NCBI GenBank assembly: GCA_947561585.1
Contig: CANNZV010001047.1
Coordinates: forward strand, 62,001-126,000
Direction of reading: 5' to 3'
DNA length: 64,000 bases
Source: Caprella mutica
Taxonomy: Eukaryota > Arthropoda > Malacostraca > Amphipoda > Caprellidae
Positions 24,370-35,653 of the stretch are shown piece by piece. Numbering within the stretch: the first letter of the stretch is position 1; each line of letters opens with the position of its first letter. Below the pieces are notes generated by a model. That model had not been told where the DNA came from. It worked only from the letters and a program-made list of their open reading frames with translations, and did not search any database. The position numbers and the translations under genes were made by a program.

Positions 24370-25765
24370 GCATGTCCAAACTCGCCATTTTAGTGGCGAG
24401 TTTGTGGCAGACTGGCAGTTATTTTGAGCCCTTCAATTGCAAATGGTGAGAAATATCTAATACTCTCCTATGCTACAATGTTATTTTGGAGAGAATTTAT
24501 GATAATTTGATCATTTTGGAGAGAAATTGGGTGAATTTTGGAGAGAGCTGAGGAGACAAATGGAGAGTTTATGAGACATATTATTTTACTCGAATTACTT
24601 GGTATTTTGGCTTCTATTCTCAGTTAAATACATGTAAATATAGGAGGAAATTAAGGATTGTTCACACAGAAAATCATGAAAATGTTAAAAATGTCCCATA
24701 TTCTGCAGAGCCAGACTGGGCCGGTAACGATTACGAGCGAGCAGAAATGAGTAAAAAATGGTTAAATATGATATAACTTGGACCAAAAATATACCTAAAT
24801 TACATAACTGGGGTTATTTCTTAATAAAGCTATAATATGAAATCACGCACTAAAATTACTTTAGTCTCTCCTCAAAAGTATTTCTATGAAATATTTTATA
24901 AAGAAAATTAATTTTAGCATAGACTCTTGTAAAATTTCTGTCAATGGGTCATACGTTTTATAGCGATTATGGGGCGAAACGAGTGTAAAATGGTTAAATA
25001 TGATATCATTTAGACCATATATTGGCCAAATGTATAACTAAATTACATAAATAGGGATATTTCTAACTAAAACAACTCCTATCCAATAATCCAGTAATTC
25101 ATGCTCCGTTCCGGTAATTCATGGTCCGTTCCGGTAATTGTATTTGTATGAACATTGAACAGATAAATTTCCAGTAATTTGGCTAGTTTACCAACATTTC
25201 ACCCATTTTTCCACCAAAAATTAGTGGCAACATAGGAATAATTAGCTAAAAATCCACCAACTTTGCCAGAAGGCAGAATATTATTTTCAATGGACAAAAA
25301 TTCCAACAAGTAGCTAGGTGGAATTTACCATGAATTTATGAAATACAGTCTGGACTGTATGGGGATGAATACCTAACTAGAACTCCCCCAACATTGCAAG
25401 AATAATTATTTTAGATATTTATGAAGTCCTCTGACATGTTAGGTGAATTTACCATGAAATACAATCTGTCACTTGGATAGATTAGATATGGAGCTTCGAA
25501 TATCTTATACCCTTTGGGATTCTTCTTCTTCTTCTTCACAATTTTGGTGGCTTTAAACCAGAGTCTAAAGACCACCTAAAGCTGTTGGATAACCAGGATG
25601 GTTATTCCGTTCTGCCTGGAAACTTCTAGGATTAAAACAATATTAAAAGGTATGCAGAATTCAATCAAAAGTGGTAAGATTGTTATAGGAAACAAAAATA
25701 TAATATAGGAAACAAAAAATAAAAAAAAGTCTAAATAAAACAAAAGATAACATGTTTTAACAATA
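24370..25765. other. Intergenic repeats, no gene
   Basis: At 24379-24404 the arms AAACTCGCC and GGCGAGTTT form a perfect hairpin. A dispersed repeat lies at about 25185-25360, and part of it again at 25380-25470. CCAGACTGGG at 24713 and ACAGTCTGG at 25343-25351 could be the ends of one hAT-like element, but no target duplication was seen. Confidence 0.4.
25185..25360. repeat. Dispersed 170-bp repeat, one of at least three copies
   Basis: The same diverged sequence is at about 22365-22520 and 49915-50085. Shared signposts in order are CCACCAAAAATTA, AATAGCTAAAAATCCACC, ACTTTGCCAGAATATT and TGGAATTTACCA, ending in ATACAGTCTGG. The CAGTCTGG end resembles some hAT-like termini. No coding capacity. 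Confidence 0.6.
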
Positions 25766-26340
25766 TATACAGACTCAACTATCAGGTTCTCTTCCACATC
25801 TTCACTCTACTGACAGCAAGATGAAGAGTGTACTGGGACAGACACAACTACCAGGTTCTCTTCCACATCTTCACCCTACTGACAGCAAGATGAAGAGTGT
25901 ACTGGGACAGACACAGCTACCAGGTTCTCTTCCACACTTCACCCTACTGACAGCAAGATGAAGAGTGTACTGGGACAGACACAACTACCAAGTTCTCTTC
26001 CACATCTTCACCCTACTGACAGCAAGATGAAGAGTGTACTGGGACAGACACAACTACCAGGTTCTCTTCCACATCTTCACCTTACTGACAGCAAGATGAA
26101 GAGTGTACTGGGACAGACACAACTACCAGGTTCTCTTCCACATCTTCACCCTACTGACAGCAAGATGAAGAGTGTACTGGGACAGACACAGCTACCAGGT
26201 TCTCTTCCACATCCTCACCCTACTGACAGCAAGATGAAGAGTGTACTGGGAGAGACACAACTACCAGGTTCTCTTCCACATCCTCACCCTACTGACAGCA
26301 AGATGAAGAGTGTACTGGGAAAGAGACAATTAAATAGTTC
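25766..26340. repeat. 69-bp minisatellite, eight units plus partial
   Basis: Tandem 69-bp units, one with a 1-bp deletion near 25937, cover this span. Identity between units is very high. The period is 23 codons and the plus strand stays open for 135 codons (25958-26365), but there is no start or splice context and coding is unlikely. The array ends about 190 bp beyond the 3' stop of the retrotransposon ORF2 that reads toward it, so it may be part of that element's 3' end or its target. Confidence 0.9.
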
Positions 26341-26532
26341 TCTTGACTGGTTCATATCCCATTAATATGGGTTGAACCTTAACCCACCCTTTATTAGGGG
26401 ACCTAGCTTACCTACCATGTTAAGGTTCAAGAATCACATAAGTGAAATTAGTTTAATAATATAAATGCTAGGTCCCCTTTAGCTTGCAACAACATTTACT
26501 GTGTAAATGTTGTTACAAAAATATATAAATTG

Positions 26533-29500
26533 CTACAGTTTAAAAAATTTTCCAGACATTAATACATAATTAATAACTAATTTATGTATCTTCATTTGAA
26601 TTTTTTCATCAAACTCTCCCCCAAGGAGAATATTAGTCATGTTTAATGTCACTCCAAGTTGTCCAAGATTATTTTGTAGTTCAGTTCTAATATCACTGAA
26701 TTCTACACATTGCATCAGGAAATGCTCCACAGTGTCACACTGCCCACAATAGTCACATCTATCAGACTCGCTCATCTCAAATCGATGCAAGTGACTATTA
26801 ACACCCACATGACCAATGCGAAGCCTTGCAGAGACTGTTTCCTGAAGCCTTGATTTCATTCCAAGCCATAGTCTGTATTTTGGTCTTTCTTGGTGACTAC
26901 TCAGGAATCTACCTTTTTGAGTAGACAGAACCTTTTCTTTCCAAAGTCTAACCCAATAGTTGAAGAAATGAGCTTTAATCTGTATCACTATCTCGTCATA
27001 GCAAAGGGAACTCAGAGTAGAAAATAAGTTGGAATGACCCTGGTTTGCTGCTCTATCAGCTGCCTCATTGCCAATTATTCCAATATGGCCTCGCACCCAC
27101 TGCAACTCAACTCTCTGTCTTAGGTTTAACAGTTGATCCTGGATCTTATGAGCAATATGTCTATAAGATGGGTTTGTAGAGTTTCTAACAATAAATAGAG
27201 CTGATTTTGAATCAGTTAAAATGACAAAATGTCTATGGAAGAACTGAGGATTATTTTCAATAAATTCTAGAGCTTTGTGCAATCCAAACAGCTCCGAACC
27301 AAGAACAGTGTGTTGTGGGATCAATTTAAATGATGTAGCCACATTCAATGAGGGAACATATATCCCTGCTGATGTTGAACCATCCTCCAGTTTAGAGCCG
27401 TCTGTATATATCTCTATATAATCTTCAAACTTTTGATTCTTAGCTTCAGAGAACATGGCTAATTTAGTTCTGTTGTCAGAGACATTCTGTTCTCCATCAA
27501 ACATATCCATATGTATTATAGAACACAAGTCAATTTCTGGTGAAACAGGTGATAGGTATGATGTTGGTACTCTCTTTGTAATAGGGAGACCAATGTCAGT
27601 GAAGATAGACTTTGCTCGTACTGTAAAACAGTTATTGTTACCAAGAGGAATGATGCCCATTTCTTGAGAGATTTCTGCTTTATCACTATTTACTGGAGAA
27701 AGCATCATTTTAGAGAACCATTTGATGAATAAAAGTTGAAATCTCAGATCAATCGGCATGATGTAGGATTCAACTTCTAATGACATGATTGGTGAGGTTT
27801 TCCTTGCCCCCAAGATTGTTCTGAGGGCACCATTCTGGATTGTATTTAGCTTTTGGATTTGGACTTTTGTTAATTTATCTAAAATAATGCTACCGTATTC
27901 AAGCTTACTTCTGATAAAACTGATGTAAACTCTCCTCAGCAAGTTCCTTGATGCTCCCCATTTGTTTGAAGATATGGACCTAAGGATGCATAATCTTCTT
28001 GAGCAGTCATCTTTAAGAGTTTTGATGTGGGCATTAAAAGAAAGTCTTGGTGCATCCAAGATGACTCCAAGGACTCTCTGGTTTTCCTTTCTACTTATAT
28101 TCTGGTTCAAAATTGAAAGATTAACCTGTGGTATAGATCTCTTATTGGTGAATATCTGAAATGCACACTTATTAGGGTTAATTTTAAATTTCCACATATC
28201 CAACCATGCAGTTAAAGTATCCAAATAAAGTTGCATATTTGTAGAGGCTTCTTCAGCAGTTTTTGCACTGCAAAATAAAGTTATGTCATCCGCATATGAA
28301 AGCACCTTTACATCATCCGACTTGGGAATATCACTTAACATGGCATTAAAAAGTATTGGAGATAGGACTGCACCTTGAGGTAGCCCTCTAGTCAAGACCC
28401 TTTTTTCTGAAAGTTCTTTGCCCACTCTAACCCTAACAGATCTATTAGTGAGATAATCTGTCAGCCATCTAAGTAGAAAAACATTGGTGCCAATTTCCTT
28501 CAATTTGTATAACAGGCCTTCATGCCACACACAATCATATGCACTATCTAAATCAAGATAAACTATAATGCATATATTTTTCTTCTCTCTATTCAGATTT
28601 ATCAAGTGCTTAAGGATGGCTAAAGTGTCAACAGTGCTACGGCATTTTCTGAAGCCACTTTGTGTAGGAGGAAATGCCAACTGGGTTTCGAAAAAGTGTT
28701 CTATCCTTTGTTTGATCACCCTTTCCATGAGTTTTCCCATGCATGACAACATGGATATGGGCCTGTAGGAAGAAATAACTGAAGGGTCCTTTCCTGGTTT
28801 TGGGATGGAACAGATAACTCCATCCTTCCAATCCTGAGGTACTGATCCACTAAAGAGACTTGAATTAAATAGATAAGTAATTTCACTTAAAATGTTAGGA
28901 GGGACACGTTTCAGGAAAGAATTACATAGTAGATCTGGTCCAGGAGCAGTGTTTTTCAATTTTATCAAACACTTCAACACTTCTGATTCAGATATTGGAT
29001 TGTAGTCAATATTTACAATATCAAAGTTTGAAGTCCTTGCTTCTGCATCATGTTCAGTTTGATATCTTGAAAAATGGCCAACCAACATATTAGCCTTATC
29101 AACATTAGATGCAAATACATTTCCTATCGGCATGTTCAATTTTGGAGCAGTCCCATTGATAGCTTTGATGGTCTTCCAGACCTTTGCAGATGGAGTGTTA
29201 CTCGTGAGAGTGGTGGCAAATTCCTTCCAGCAGTTCCTTTTCTTTTTCCTAGTAATATATTTAACAATAGCCTGTAGTTTTTTTAAATTTAACAAATTCT
29301 GTAATGTGGGGTGTTGTACTAATTGATATTTTGCATTGTTACGATTTTGAACAGCCTCCCTACACTCTGTATCCCACCATGGAGTATATCTTTTTATTTG
29401 TTTTTTGCCTTTAGATTTTGGAATATATGTATTTGATACTTCTATTATTCTATCTGTCAGATTCTTATTATGGGTATTGGGGTCAAGTGGGAGATAAGAT

Positions 29501-30294
29501 TGATGTTCATTTTTATTACCAAGTTCCTTAACCCAACCTTTCCAATCAGCTTTTCTGAGTTGCCATCTAACATTGGTTTCTAGATCACTTTTTGGGACAG
29601 AAACTCCTATATCAATTTCAATAGGGAAATGGTCACTTCCCAAGTCCTGTCCCCTAGTGAAGTTAGCATTATTTGATAGGCTCTGAGCAGTGATGCATAA
29701 ATCTAGACACGAGGTTCTGCCAGTAAAATTATTTATATAAGTTGGTGAATCAATATCATTCAAAATGCTTACATTGAGATTTTCCAAAATGAATTCTATA
29801 TTTTTTCCTGTGCTATTACTCCTACCCTGAATATCCCATACTGGAGAGTGTGCATTAAAATCCCCTATCATGATGCTGCGATTTCCTAAAATATCTAGAT
29901 AGTATCTGAATTCAGGGACAATAATGGTTTTATGAGGATTATATAAATTTGCTAATCTAATTTTCCCTAGATTTGATGCTATTTCTATTATCTGTAGTTC
30001 CAGACCACCATTTTGAAATGGAACAAAATTAATCTCTTGAAAATTGATGTCATTTCTAATTAATAGGGCTAAGCCCCCTTTTTCACCAACACGATGTTTC
30101 CATATTGGAGTATATCCTACAAATTTTGGCTCCTTGTCCTTTATCATTGTTTCGCAGAGGCACATAATATCTGGTTTTTTAGTGTATAGATAGATTTTAA
30201 TTTCAGAGAGTTTATTATTAAGAGAGTTACAGTTGAGTTGGAAAATTGATAAGGATTTTTCTAAATGTTCTGACCTCTTTAGTTTGTTGAGCAT
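26533..30294 (-). CDS. Retrotransposon ORF2: endonuclease-RT-RNase H, 1253 aa
   Basis: This polyprotein nicks target DNA and copies the element's RNA onto it. The APE-type endonuclease is at the N terminus (LNCNSLNNKL, CET near residue 48, GDFNAHSPVWD near 142, SDHFPI near 218). The reverse transcriptase has SSYRPISML, QSGFRKCRS, DLDSAYD, GLPQGAVLSP (near 634) and SYADD (near 667) with both aspartates. RNase H follows (YTDGS near 961, ELFGLHKALE, TDSKSA, RGHIGIIGNEAADRAA near 1066). The tail has CDYCGQCDTVEHFLMQC, the zinc motif of the group. No stop or frameshift interrupts it, so it could be functional. It starts 27 bp after ORF1, so translation probably depends on re-initiation or the shared RNA. 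Confidence 0.93.
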   Translation of the reverse strand: MLNKLKRSEHLEKSLSIFQLNCNSLNNKLSEIKIYLYTKKPDIMCLCETMIKDKEPKFVGYTPIWKHRVGEKGGLALLIRNDINFQEINFVPFQNGGLELQIIEIASNLGKIRLANLYNPHKTIIVPEFRYYLDILGNRSIMIGDFNAHSPVWDIQGRSNSTGKNIEFILENLNVSILNDIDSPTYINNFTGRTSCLDLCITAQSLSNNANFTRGQDLGSDHFPIEIDIGVSVPKSDLETNVRWQLRKADWKGWVKELGNKNEHQSYLPLDPNTHNKNLTDRIIEVSNTYIPKSKGKKQIKRYTPWWDTECREAVQNRNNAKYQLVQHPTLQNLLNLKKLQAIVKYITRKKKRNCWKEFATTLTSNTPSAKVWKTIKAINGTAPKLNMPIGNVFASNVDKANMLVGHFSRYQTEHDAEARTSNFDIVNIDYNPISESEVLKCLIKLKNTAPGPDLLCNSFLKRVPPNILSEITYLFNSSLFSGSVPQDWKDGVICSIPKPGKDPSVISSYRPISMLSCMGKLMERVIKQRIEHFFETQLAFPPTQSGFRKCRSTVDTLAILKHLINLNREKKNICIIVYLDLDSAYDCVWHEGLLYKLKEIGTNVFLLRWLTDYLTNRSVRVRVGKELSEKRVLTRGLPQGAVLSPILFNAMLSDIPKSDDVKVLSYADDITLFCSAKTAEEASTNMQLYLDTLTAWLDMWKFKINPNKCAFQIFTNKRSIPQVNLSILNQNISRKENQRVLGVILDAPRLSFNAHIKTLKDDCSRRLCILRSISSNKWGASRNLLRRVYISFIRSKLEYGSIILDKLTKVQIQKLNTIQNGALRTILGARKTSPIMSLEVESYIMPIDLRFQLLFIKWFSKMMLSPVNSDKAEISQEMGIIPLGNNNCFTVRAKSIFTDIGLPITKRVPTSYLSPVSPEIDLCSIIHMDMFDGEQNVSDNRTKLAMFSEAKNQKFEDYIEIYTDGSKLEDGSTSAGIYVPSLNVATSFKLIPQHTVLGSELFGLHKALEFIENNPQFFHRHFVILTDSKSALFIVRNSTNPSYRHIAHKIQDQLLNLRQRVELQWVRGHIGIIGNEAADRAANQGHSNLFSTLSSLCYDEIVIQIKAHFFNYWVRLWKEKVLSTQKGRFLSSHQERPKYRLWLGMKSRLQETVSARLRIGHVGVNSHLHRFEMSESDRCDYCGQCDTVEHFLMQCVEFSDIRTELQNNLGQLGVTLNMTNILLGGEFDEKIQMKIHKLVINYVLMSGKFFKL

Positions 30295-30321
30295 TTGAGA
30301 ATCTGTTATTGGAAGAGGAAT

Positions 30322-31869
30322 TTAGGATTTTTTATTTTTGCAGGCACGTTCTATAGAGGATCTACCCGATTCCCTTTCGCTCTTCTTTCTTTTTTTCTTA
30401 TTCTTTTTTTTGGTGGCTCTACTGCTTCTAATTTCCACCTCTGATGATAATACACCCAGTTCTGACTCAGATTGAGTACTCAAATCTTCATTATTAGTTG
30501 ATGTATGGTCCAATTTTTTCAATTGTCTGGCAATGGCTATGTCAAGTTTCTCTGATGTTTTAGGTTCTAGTTGGAAGGACTTGAACAACTCTTTCAGGCA
30601 CTCAGAAATTCCAACCAAGAATTCTGAAATGCATTCCTTCACTATCTTTTTGCACTCACTGCGCAAAGTTGAATCTATTGATGGTTTAGGTGATTTCCCT
30701 TTAACTATGTTACTGTAAGTCTGTTCTTGATTCACTGATGACAAAGGAATTAGGTTTTCTCTATTATTATTAGAGTTCACTATGTTTTGTACAACGGGTA
30801 ATGAATTTCCTTTGTATTTACTGTCAATTATTTTTTTCGCATTGAAAAATGAATTTCCTTTTTTGACTAGGTTTGAAATTTCTAGTGATTTTTTGTTGTA
30901 TATACATTCTTTAGAGCTTGCAACATGTTTGCCATTACAATTAGCACACTTCGGTGACCCTGAGTTTGGACAATTATTCTTTTGATGTTCCCCTCCGCAG
31001 ACAAGGCATCTCATTTTTGCAGTACAGCCACCAGACATATGTCCAAACCGTTGGCATTGATAACATCTTAGGGGTGGCACATTAAACTCCTTCACAACAT
31101 AGGAAACATAGCCCAGTTTTACTTTGGGAGGCAAAACCTGTCCCTCAAAATCTATTTTTATGGCTAGAGAGTCTTCTCTAACTCCATTGCTAAATTTTGG
31201 CAACCTGCTCAGCCTCAGTATTGTGCATGATGATTTAATCATCTGCTTCAGTTCATTCATGTCAGCTTCTTGACTGATCGGACCAATGACTCCACTACAG
31301 TGAACTCCTAGATGCTCTTCCGTGGGTTTATATCCCTTAACTAAGAAAGTAGAAATCTTTTTAATGTCCAAAAGTTTTCTAAAATTATCATCAGTAGGGT
31401 TTGCCAATTGGACTGCCAAGATGTTACGTCTCCTGTTAATTCTAATGTCCTCAATATCCCTTTCAGGAAGCAATTCTGAGAAACACTTGGCAATACCAAT
31501 GGCATCTCTAGAAAGAAGATGCCCCCCTGAACCCTCATTAGGCATAATAACTTGTTTAAATAGAACCGTATTCTTATTATTTGTGTTCATAATGGTGTTA
31601 TTAATTGGAAAACTCTTATTTCCATCTAAAGTCCCTGGTAAGGGAAATGTTTCAGGAATTTCCTGAATATTTAGAATATTGCTGGGACCAGCTACATTTT
31701 TACTAGGAGTACTCTGGGATTGATCGAATGTTTGAGTCTCCGGTAGAGGGAAAGTTTCTGGAATGCTAACATTCCAATCTACTGCCTCTGCTTCTTCTTG
31801 AGCAGATGGCAGATGTAGGTCACTTTCAGACATATTTAACAAGTCTAGAGCATATCTATCATTCATCAA
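30322..31869 (-). CDS. Retrotransposon ORF1: gag-like nucleic-acid binding protein, 515 aa
   Basis: The protein packages the element's RNA into particles with ORF2. Residues about 269-312 hold three zinc-knuckle motifs in a row (CYQCQRFGHMSGGC, CLVCGGEHQKNNC, CANCNGKHVASSKEC), the usual arrangement in insect gag-like ORF1 proteins. A gag-like region precedes it, and the C terminus is strongly basic (KKKNKKKRKKS), suited to RNA or nuclear binding. The frame is unbroken from the ATG at 31869. It lies just upstream of ORF2 on the same strand. Confidence 0.9.
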   Translation of the reverse strand: MMNDRYALDLLNMSESDLHLPSAQEEAEAVDWNVSIPETFPLPETQTFDQSQSTPSKNVAGPSNILNIQEIPETFPLPGTLDGNKSFPINNTIMNTNNKNTVLFKQVIMPNEGSGGHLLSRDAIGIAKCFSELLPERDIEDIRINRRRNILAVQLANPTDDNFRKLLDIKKISTFLVKGYKPTEEHLGVHCSGVIGPISQEADMNELKQMIKSSCTILRLSRLPKFSNGVREDSLAIKIDFEGQVLPPKVKLGYVSYVVKEFNVPPLRCYQCQRFGHMSGGCTAKMRCLVCGGEHQKNNCPNSGSPKCANCNGKHVASSKECIYNKKSLEISNLVKKGNSFFNAKKIIDSKYKGNSLPVVQNIVNSNNNRENLIPLSSVNQEQTYSNIVKGKSPKPSIDSTLRSECKKIVKECISEFLVGISECLKELFKSFQLEPKTSEKLDIAIARQLKKLDHTSTNNEDLSTQSESELGVLSSEVEIRSSRATKKKNKKKRKKSERESGRSSIERACKNKKS

Positions 31870-32187
31870 GTTGTTTAATTTACCTAAAGAGTGGTGATCT
31901 ATAGTTATAAACTATATGTACCTACCCAAGGGCAAGGCTAAATTTTAATCAATAAAAAAGAAAAGAAAAAATTATGGCTTTTACCTATAGTCTAGGTAGG
32001 CCCGCCTAAAGTCTTCAATAAATATAAGAATATATACAGCAAGGTTAGGTATATATAAAAAATATATACCCTACTATCTAGGTATGTGAATTACCACTAG
32101 ACTCCCCCCCGACACAGAGTCGGTAGGGCTATGGTAATCTATACAGATGCACACTAGATACTTATTAAGGTACCTAAGCCATAAGTA

Positions 32188-32704
32188 TCTAAAAGCTGAG
32201 CGGCGCACCACATTACGGCGCACTACAATACGGCGCACCACTGTACTTTCTATTAATGACCTCAATGTGAAAAGCTGTTATGTAGTGTGTTGTATCCGCT
32301 AGTTTGTTGTTCAGCACACTTCATGATTGTTTAATGACCTGGCAGGGGGGTTCGGGGGGCGGCACGCCCCCCGATATATCTACCTAACGGCTAACTGATA
32401 AGTTTTTATTTACACCTCAGACTGAAAGTTTACAATAGTTACCCCATAAAATTACAGTTTTCTATGATGAATTTTATTTTCTATTCCAAATTAAACATCT
32501 CAATCGAATAATTAAACTGTGTAGTATAAACATTGGATTCAGGTACCGTCAGGCGTCAGACATGAATTTGATACGACAATTAGGTACCTATCAAATTCAC
32601 TCCATTTATCATTAATCTGTATTCAAATTACCTATCTAATAGAATGTACAGTGGTGCGCCGTAATCTGGTGCGCCGTCCTGGTGTGCGCCGCTCAGCTTT
32701 TAGA
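32188..32704. mobile_element. GGCGCACCA MITE, copy 1 (517 bp)
   Basis: The inverted ends TCTAAAAGCTGAGCGGCGCA and its complement are flanked by TA on both sides (32186-32187, 32705-32706). Subterminal repeats GGCGCACYA occur on both arms. An inner hairpin at about 32344-32374 pairs GGGGGGCG with CGCCCCCC. The second copy, at 48994-49511, is in the opposite orientation and nearly identical. No transposase is encoded. The TA flanks suggest a Tc1/mariner-type mover, but this is not proven. Confidence 0.85.
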
Positions 32705-33519
32705 TACGTATCACCTAAGCCTTCGTAGATTAATAAACAAATATAGAAGATTAATCAAAGCAACGGTTATTGCGTTCACTTTTCAGAATCTGCCTTTCAT
32801 TAATCAGGAGCTTCTCACATCCACAACCAGTCAATGTCAGAGCTACCACGACCCCCTTTGGGATTCTTTCTGTAATGCTATGGCGCACTTAGAAAACTCT
32901 AATTTGTGGAAGCGTCAAACGTTGCGATAAACCTCATGTATTCTTCATTAGATACAGCTAAAAGGCCCATACTATACTGGCAGTTTCATCGCCGCGGTGC
33001 TACTGCTTCTTAAAATCCAAGGACCAAAGTATACTAGGCGGTGAGTACCTTTACTAGGGTGTGAAACCGCGCAAGATACGTTTAGCAGTGTTTTTGTAGT
33101 CTATACAGTGTTTTAAAATCAATTGGCATTACAGATTATTAAAAAGATGTTAGGGATATAAGCTATGCAAGTGAATGATTCTTCTAAATTTGCTATTGGT
33201 CATATATCAACCTATAGCTACTACCCTATAAACAACGGGTCTAGGACATCTCGTCCACGGACATTTCGTCCACGCACATTTCGTCCACGCACATTTCGTC
33301 CACGATTGGCTTTATTTTGTATTTTAAAGTGTTTATGGAATAAATTATATATTATTTTTCACTATTACATTAATAGGCATGTGTAAATATACAATAATAT
33401 AATAGTGATTTAAGCCGTATGTGAATTAACACATAAAAATGTTTTTCTATCGATTACAGTTATAAAATTAAATATGCTAAACGGGTTGACTGTATTTTTA
33501 AGTTATTTACCTCGTTTAA

Positions 33520-34481
33520 AAGTCCTCTCCAGGCTCCAGGAAAAAAAATGAGTTTATAACATAATATTATAGAACTAATGTCTACGATCATTATTCTGCA
33601 AACCGCATACAATTCGGTTCAGTATATATTTTATAATTTGTTTTTAAAGTTTTTTAATACTCTGTGAGCAACAATTGAGCGAATCACTAATCTGATGCTC
33701 AAGAAGAAGATTGTACACTCTTTTTTTTTATTACAAATTTGAATTTTATAAACAAACCATGCGTTTTCGGCCTTTATATAAATTATTTTAGATATTAATT
33801 GTTTCCTAAAGTATATAAACTTTTCTATTATAAGTTTATTCAATTTTATACCTTTACAAGAATATTAAATGGAATTATTAAAGGTCCCCTCCAAGCAAAA
33901 TTTTTTATTGCTTTATTCAACGAGGCTAATGTTTCTTATCATTTTGCTGCAAACTGCATCGAATTTGGTAGCATATTTTTAATTTTATATGTTTTTAAAG
34001 ATTTTTATAATCAAAACTCTACAAAACCTATTTAACTTCCGACTTACTAATTTAAGAAATTTTCAGCCTGAAGAAAAAGAATGTACACCATTTGTTTTGA
34101 TTGTCAACTAGGTATAAGGTTTAATAAATCCATTTAATATTCGTGTAAAGGTATAAAATTGAATGAACTTATAATAGAAACGTTTATATACTTTAGGAAA
34201 CAATTAATATCTTAAATAATTTAAATAAAGAACGAAAACGCATGGTTTGTTTATAAAATTCAAATTTGTAATCAAAACAAAGAGTGTACAATCTTCTTCT
34301 TGAGCATCAGATTAGTGATTCGCTCAATTGTTGCTCACAGAGTATTAAAAAACTTTAAAAATTAATTACAAAATATTTACTGAACCGAATTGTATGCAGT
34401 TTGCAGAATAATGATCGTAGACCTTAGTTCTATAATATTATGTTATAAACTCATTTTTTTCCCGGAGCCTGGAGAGGACCT
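33520..34481. mobile_element. TTAA-flanked palindromic element 1 (962 bp)
   Basis: TTAA at 33516-33519 and at 34482-34485 brackets inverted ends AAGTCCTCTCCAGGCTCC and its complement GGAGCCTGGAGAGGACCT. The arms pair for over 300 bp around a central insert that itself begins AGGTCCCCTCCAAGC (33883). TTAA targets point to piggyBac-type movers, as an inference. No coding capacity. Confidence 0.65.
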
Positions 34482-34485
34482 TTAA

Positions 34486-34806
34486 AGGTCCACTCCAAGC
34501 AAATTTTTGTATTGCTTAAATCAACGAGGTTAATGTTTCTTATCATTTTACTGCAAACCCTATAAAATTTGATAGCATATTTTTAATTTTATATGCTTTT
34601 AAAGATTTTTTTAATCCAAACTCTACACAACCTACTTTAATTCCGACTTTCTAATTTTCAGTCTGAAGAAGAAGAATGTACACCATTTGTTTTGATTGTC
34701 AACTAGCTATTTGGTTTAATAAATTTATTTATTATTCGTATAAAGGTTTAATTTTGGATAAACTTATTATAGAAACGTTTATATACTTTTAGAAACAATT
34801 TATATC
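34486..34806. repeat. Fragment of the same TTAA-flanked family
   Basis: It begins AGGTCCACTCCAAGC directly after the TTAA that closes element 1 and runs to the TTAA at 34807. Its sequence recurs inverted at about 35065-35395 inside element 2, and its start resembles 33883 onward. Confidence 0.6.
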
Positions 34807-34810
34807 TTAA

Positions 34811-35653
34811 AGGTCCTCTCCAGGCTCCGGGAAAAAAATGAGTTTATTACATAATATTATAGAACTAAGGTCTATGATCGTTATTACGCAAACCGCATAC
34901 AATTCGGTTCAGTATATATTTTATTATTTGCTTTTAAAGTTTTTTAATACTCTGTGATCAACAATCGAGCGAATCTCCAATCTGACGCTGAGAAAGAAGA
35001 TTGTACACTCTTTGTTTTTATTTCAAATTTAGATTTTTAAACAAACAATGCGTTTTTAGCCTTCTTTTAAGATATTAATTGTTTCTAAAAGTATATAAAC
35101 GTTTCTATAATAAGTTTATCCAAATTTAAACCTTTAAACGAATAATAAATAAATTTATTAAAACCAAATACCTAGTTGACAATCGAAACAAATGGTGTAT
35201 ATTCTTCTTCTTCAGACTGAAAATTAGAAAGTCGGAAGTAAAGTAGGTTTTGAAGAGTTTGGATTATAAAAATCTTTAAAAGCATATAAAATTAAAAATA
35301 TGCTATCAAATTTTATGGGGTTTCCATTAAAATGATAAGAAACAATAACCTCGTTAATTTAAACAATAAAAAAATTTGCTCGGAGGGGACCTTTAATAGA
35401 AGGCTAAAAACGCATTGTTTGTTTAAAAATCTATATTTGAAATTAAAACAAAGAGTGTACAATCTTCATTCTCAGCGTCAGGTTGGAGATTCGCTCGATT
35501 GTTACTCACAGAGTATTAAAAAACTTTAAAAGCAAATAATAAAATATATACTGAACTGAATTGTATGCGGTTTGCGGGATAATGATCGTAGACCTCAGTT
35601 CTAAAATATTATGTAATAAACTCATTTTTTTTCCCGGAGCCTGGAGAGGACCT
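34811..35653. mobile_element. TTAA-flanked palindromic element 2 (843 bp)
   Basis: TTAA at 34807-34810 and 35654-35657 flanks perfect inverted ends AGGTCCTCTCCAGGCTCCGG. A roughly 330-bp insert (about 35065-35395), ending GGAGGGGACCT before TTAA, lies inside and belongs to the related AGGTCCCCTCC subfamily. This gives three levels of nesting within 2.1 kb. Confidence 0.7.

Larger units (their letters stand above)
26341..32186 (-). mobile_element. Non-LTR retrotransposon, RNase H-bearing, both ORFs open
   Basis: The element reads on the minus strand with ORF1 (31869-30322), a 27-bp gap, then ORF2 (30294-26533). Outer ends are uncertain: the 5' end lies between 31870 and the MITE at 32188, and the 3' end between 26532 and the 69-bp array. 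No poly(A) tail or target duplication could be fixed. Having gag-type knuckles, APE endonuclease, reverse transcriptase and RNase H places it in the I/Jockey-related group; I cannot name the clade. Confidence 0.85.

Noticed and set aside
25958..26365. A 135-codon frame of 23-aa repeats
   Set aside because: The 69-bp tandem array keeps a frame open by its period; there is no promoter, splice or homologous context.
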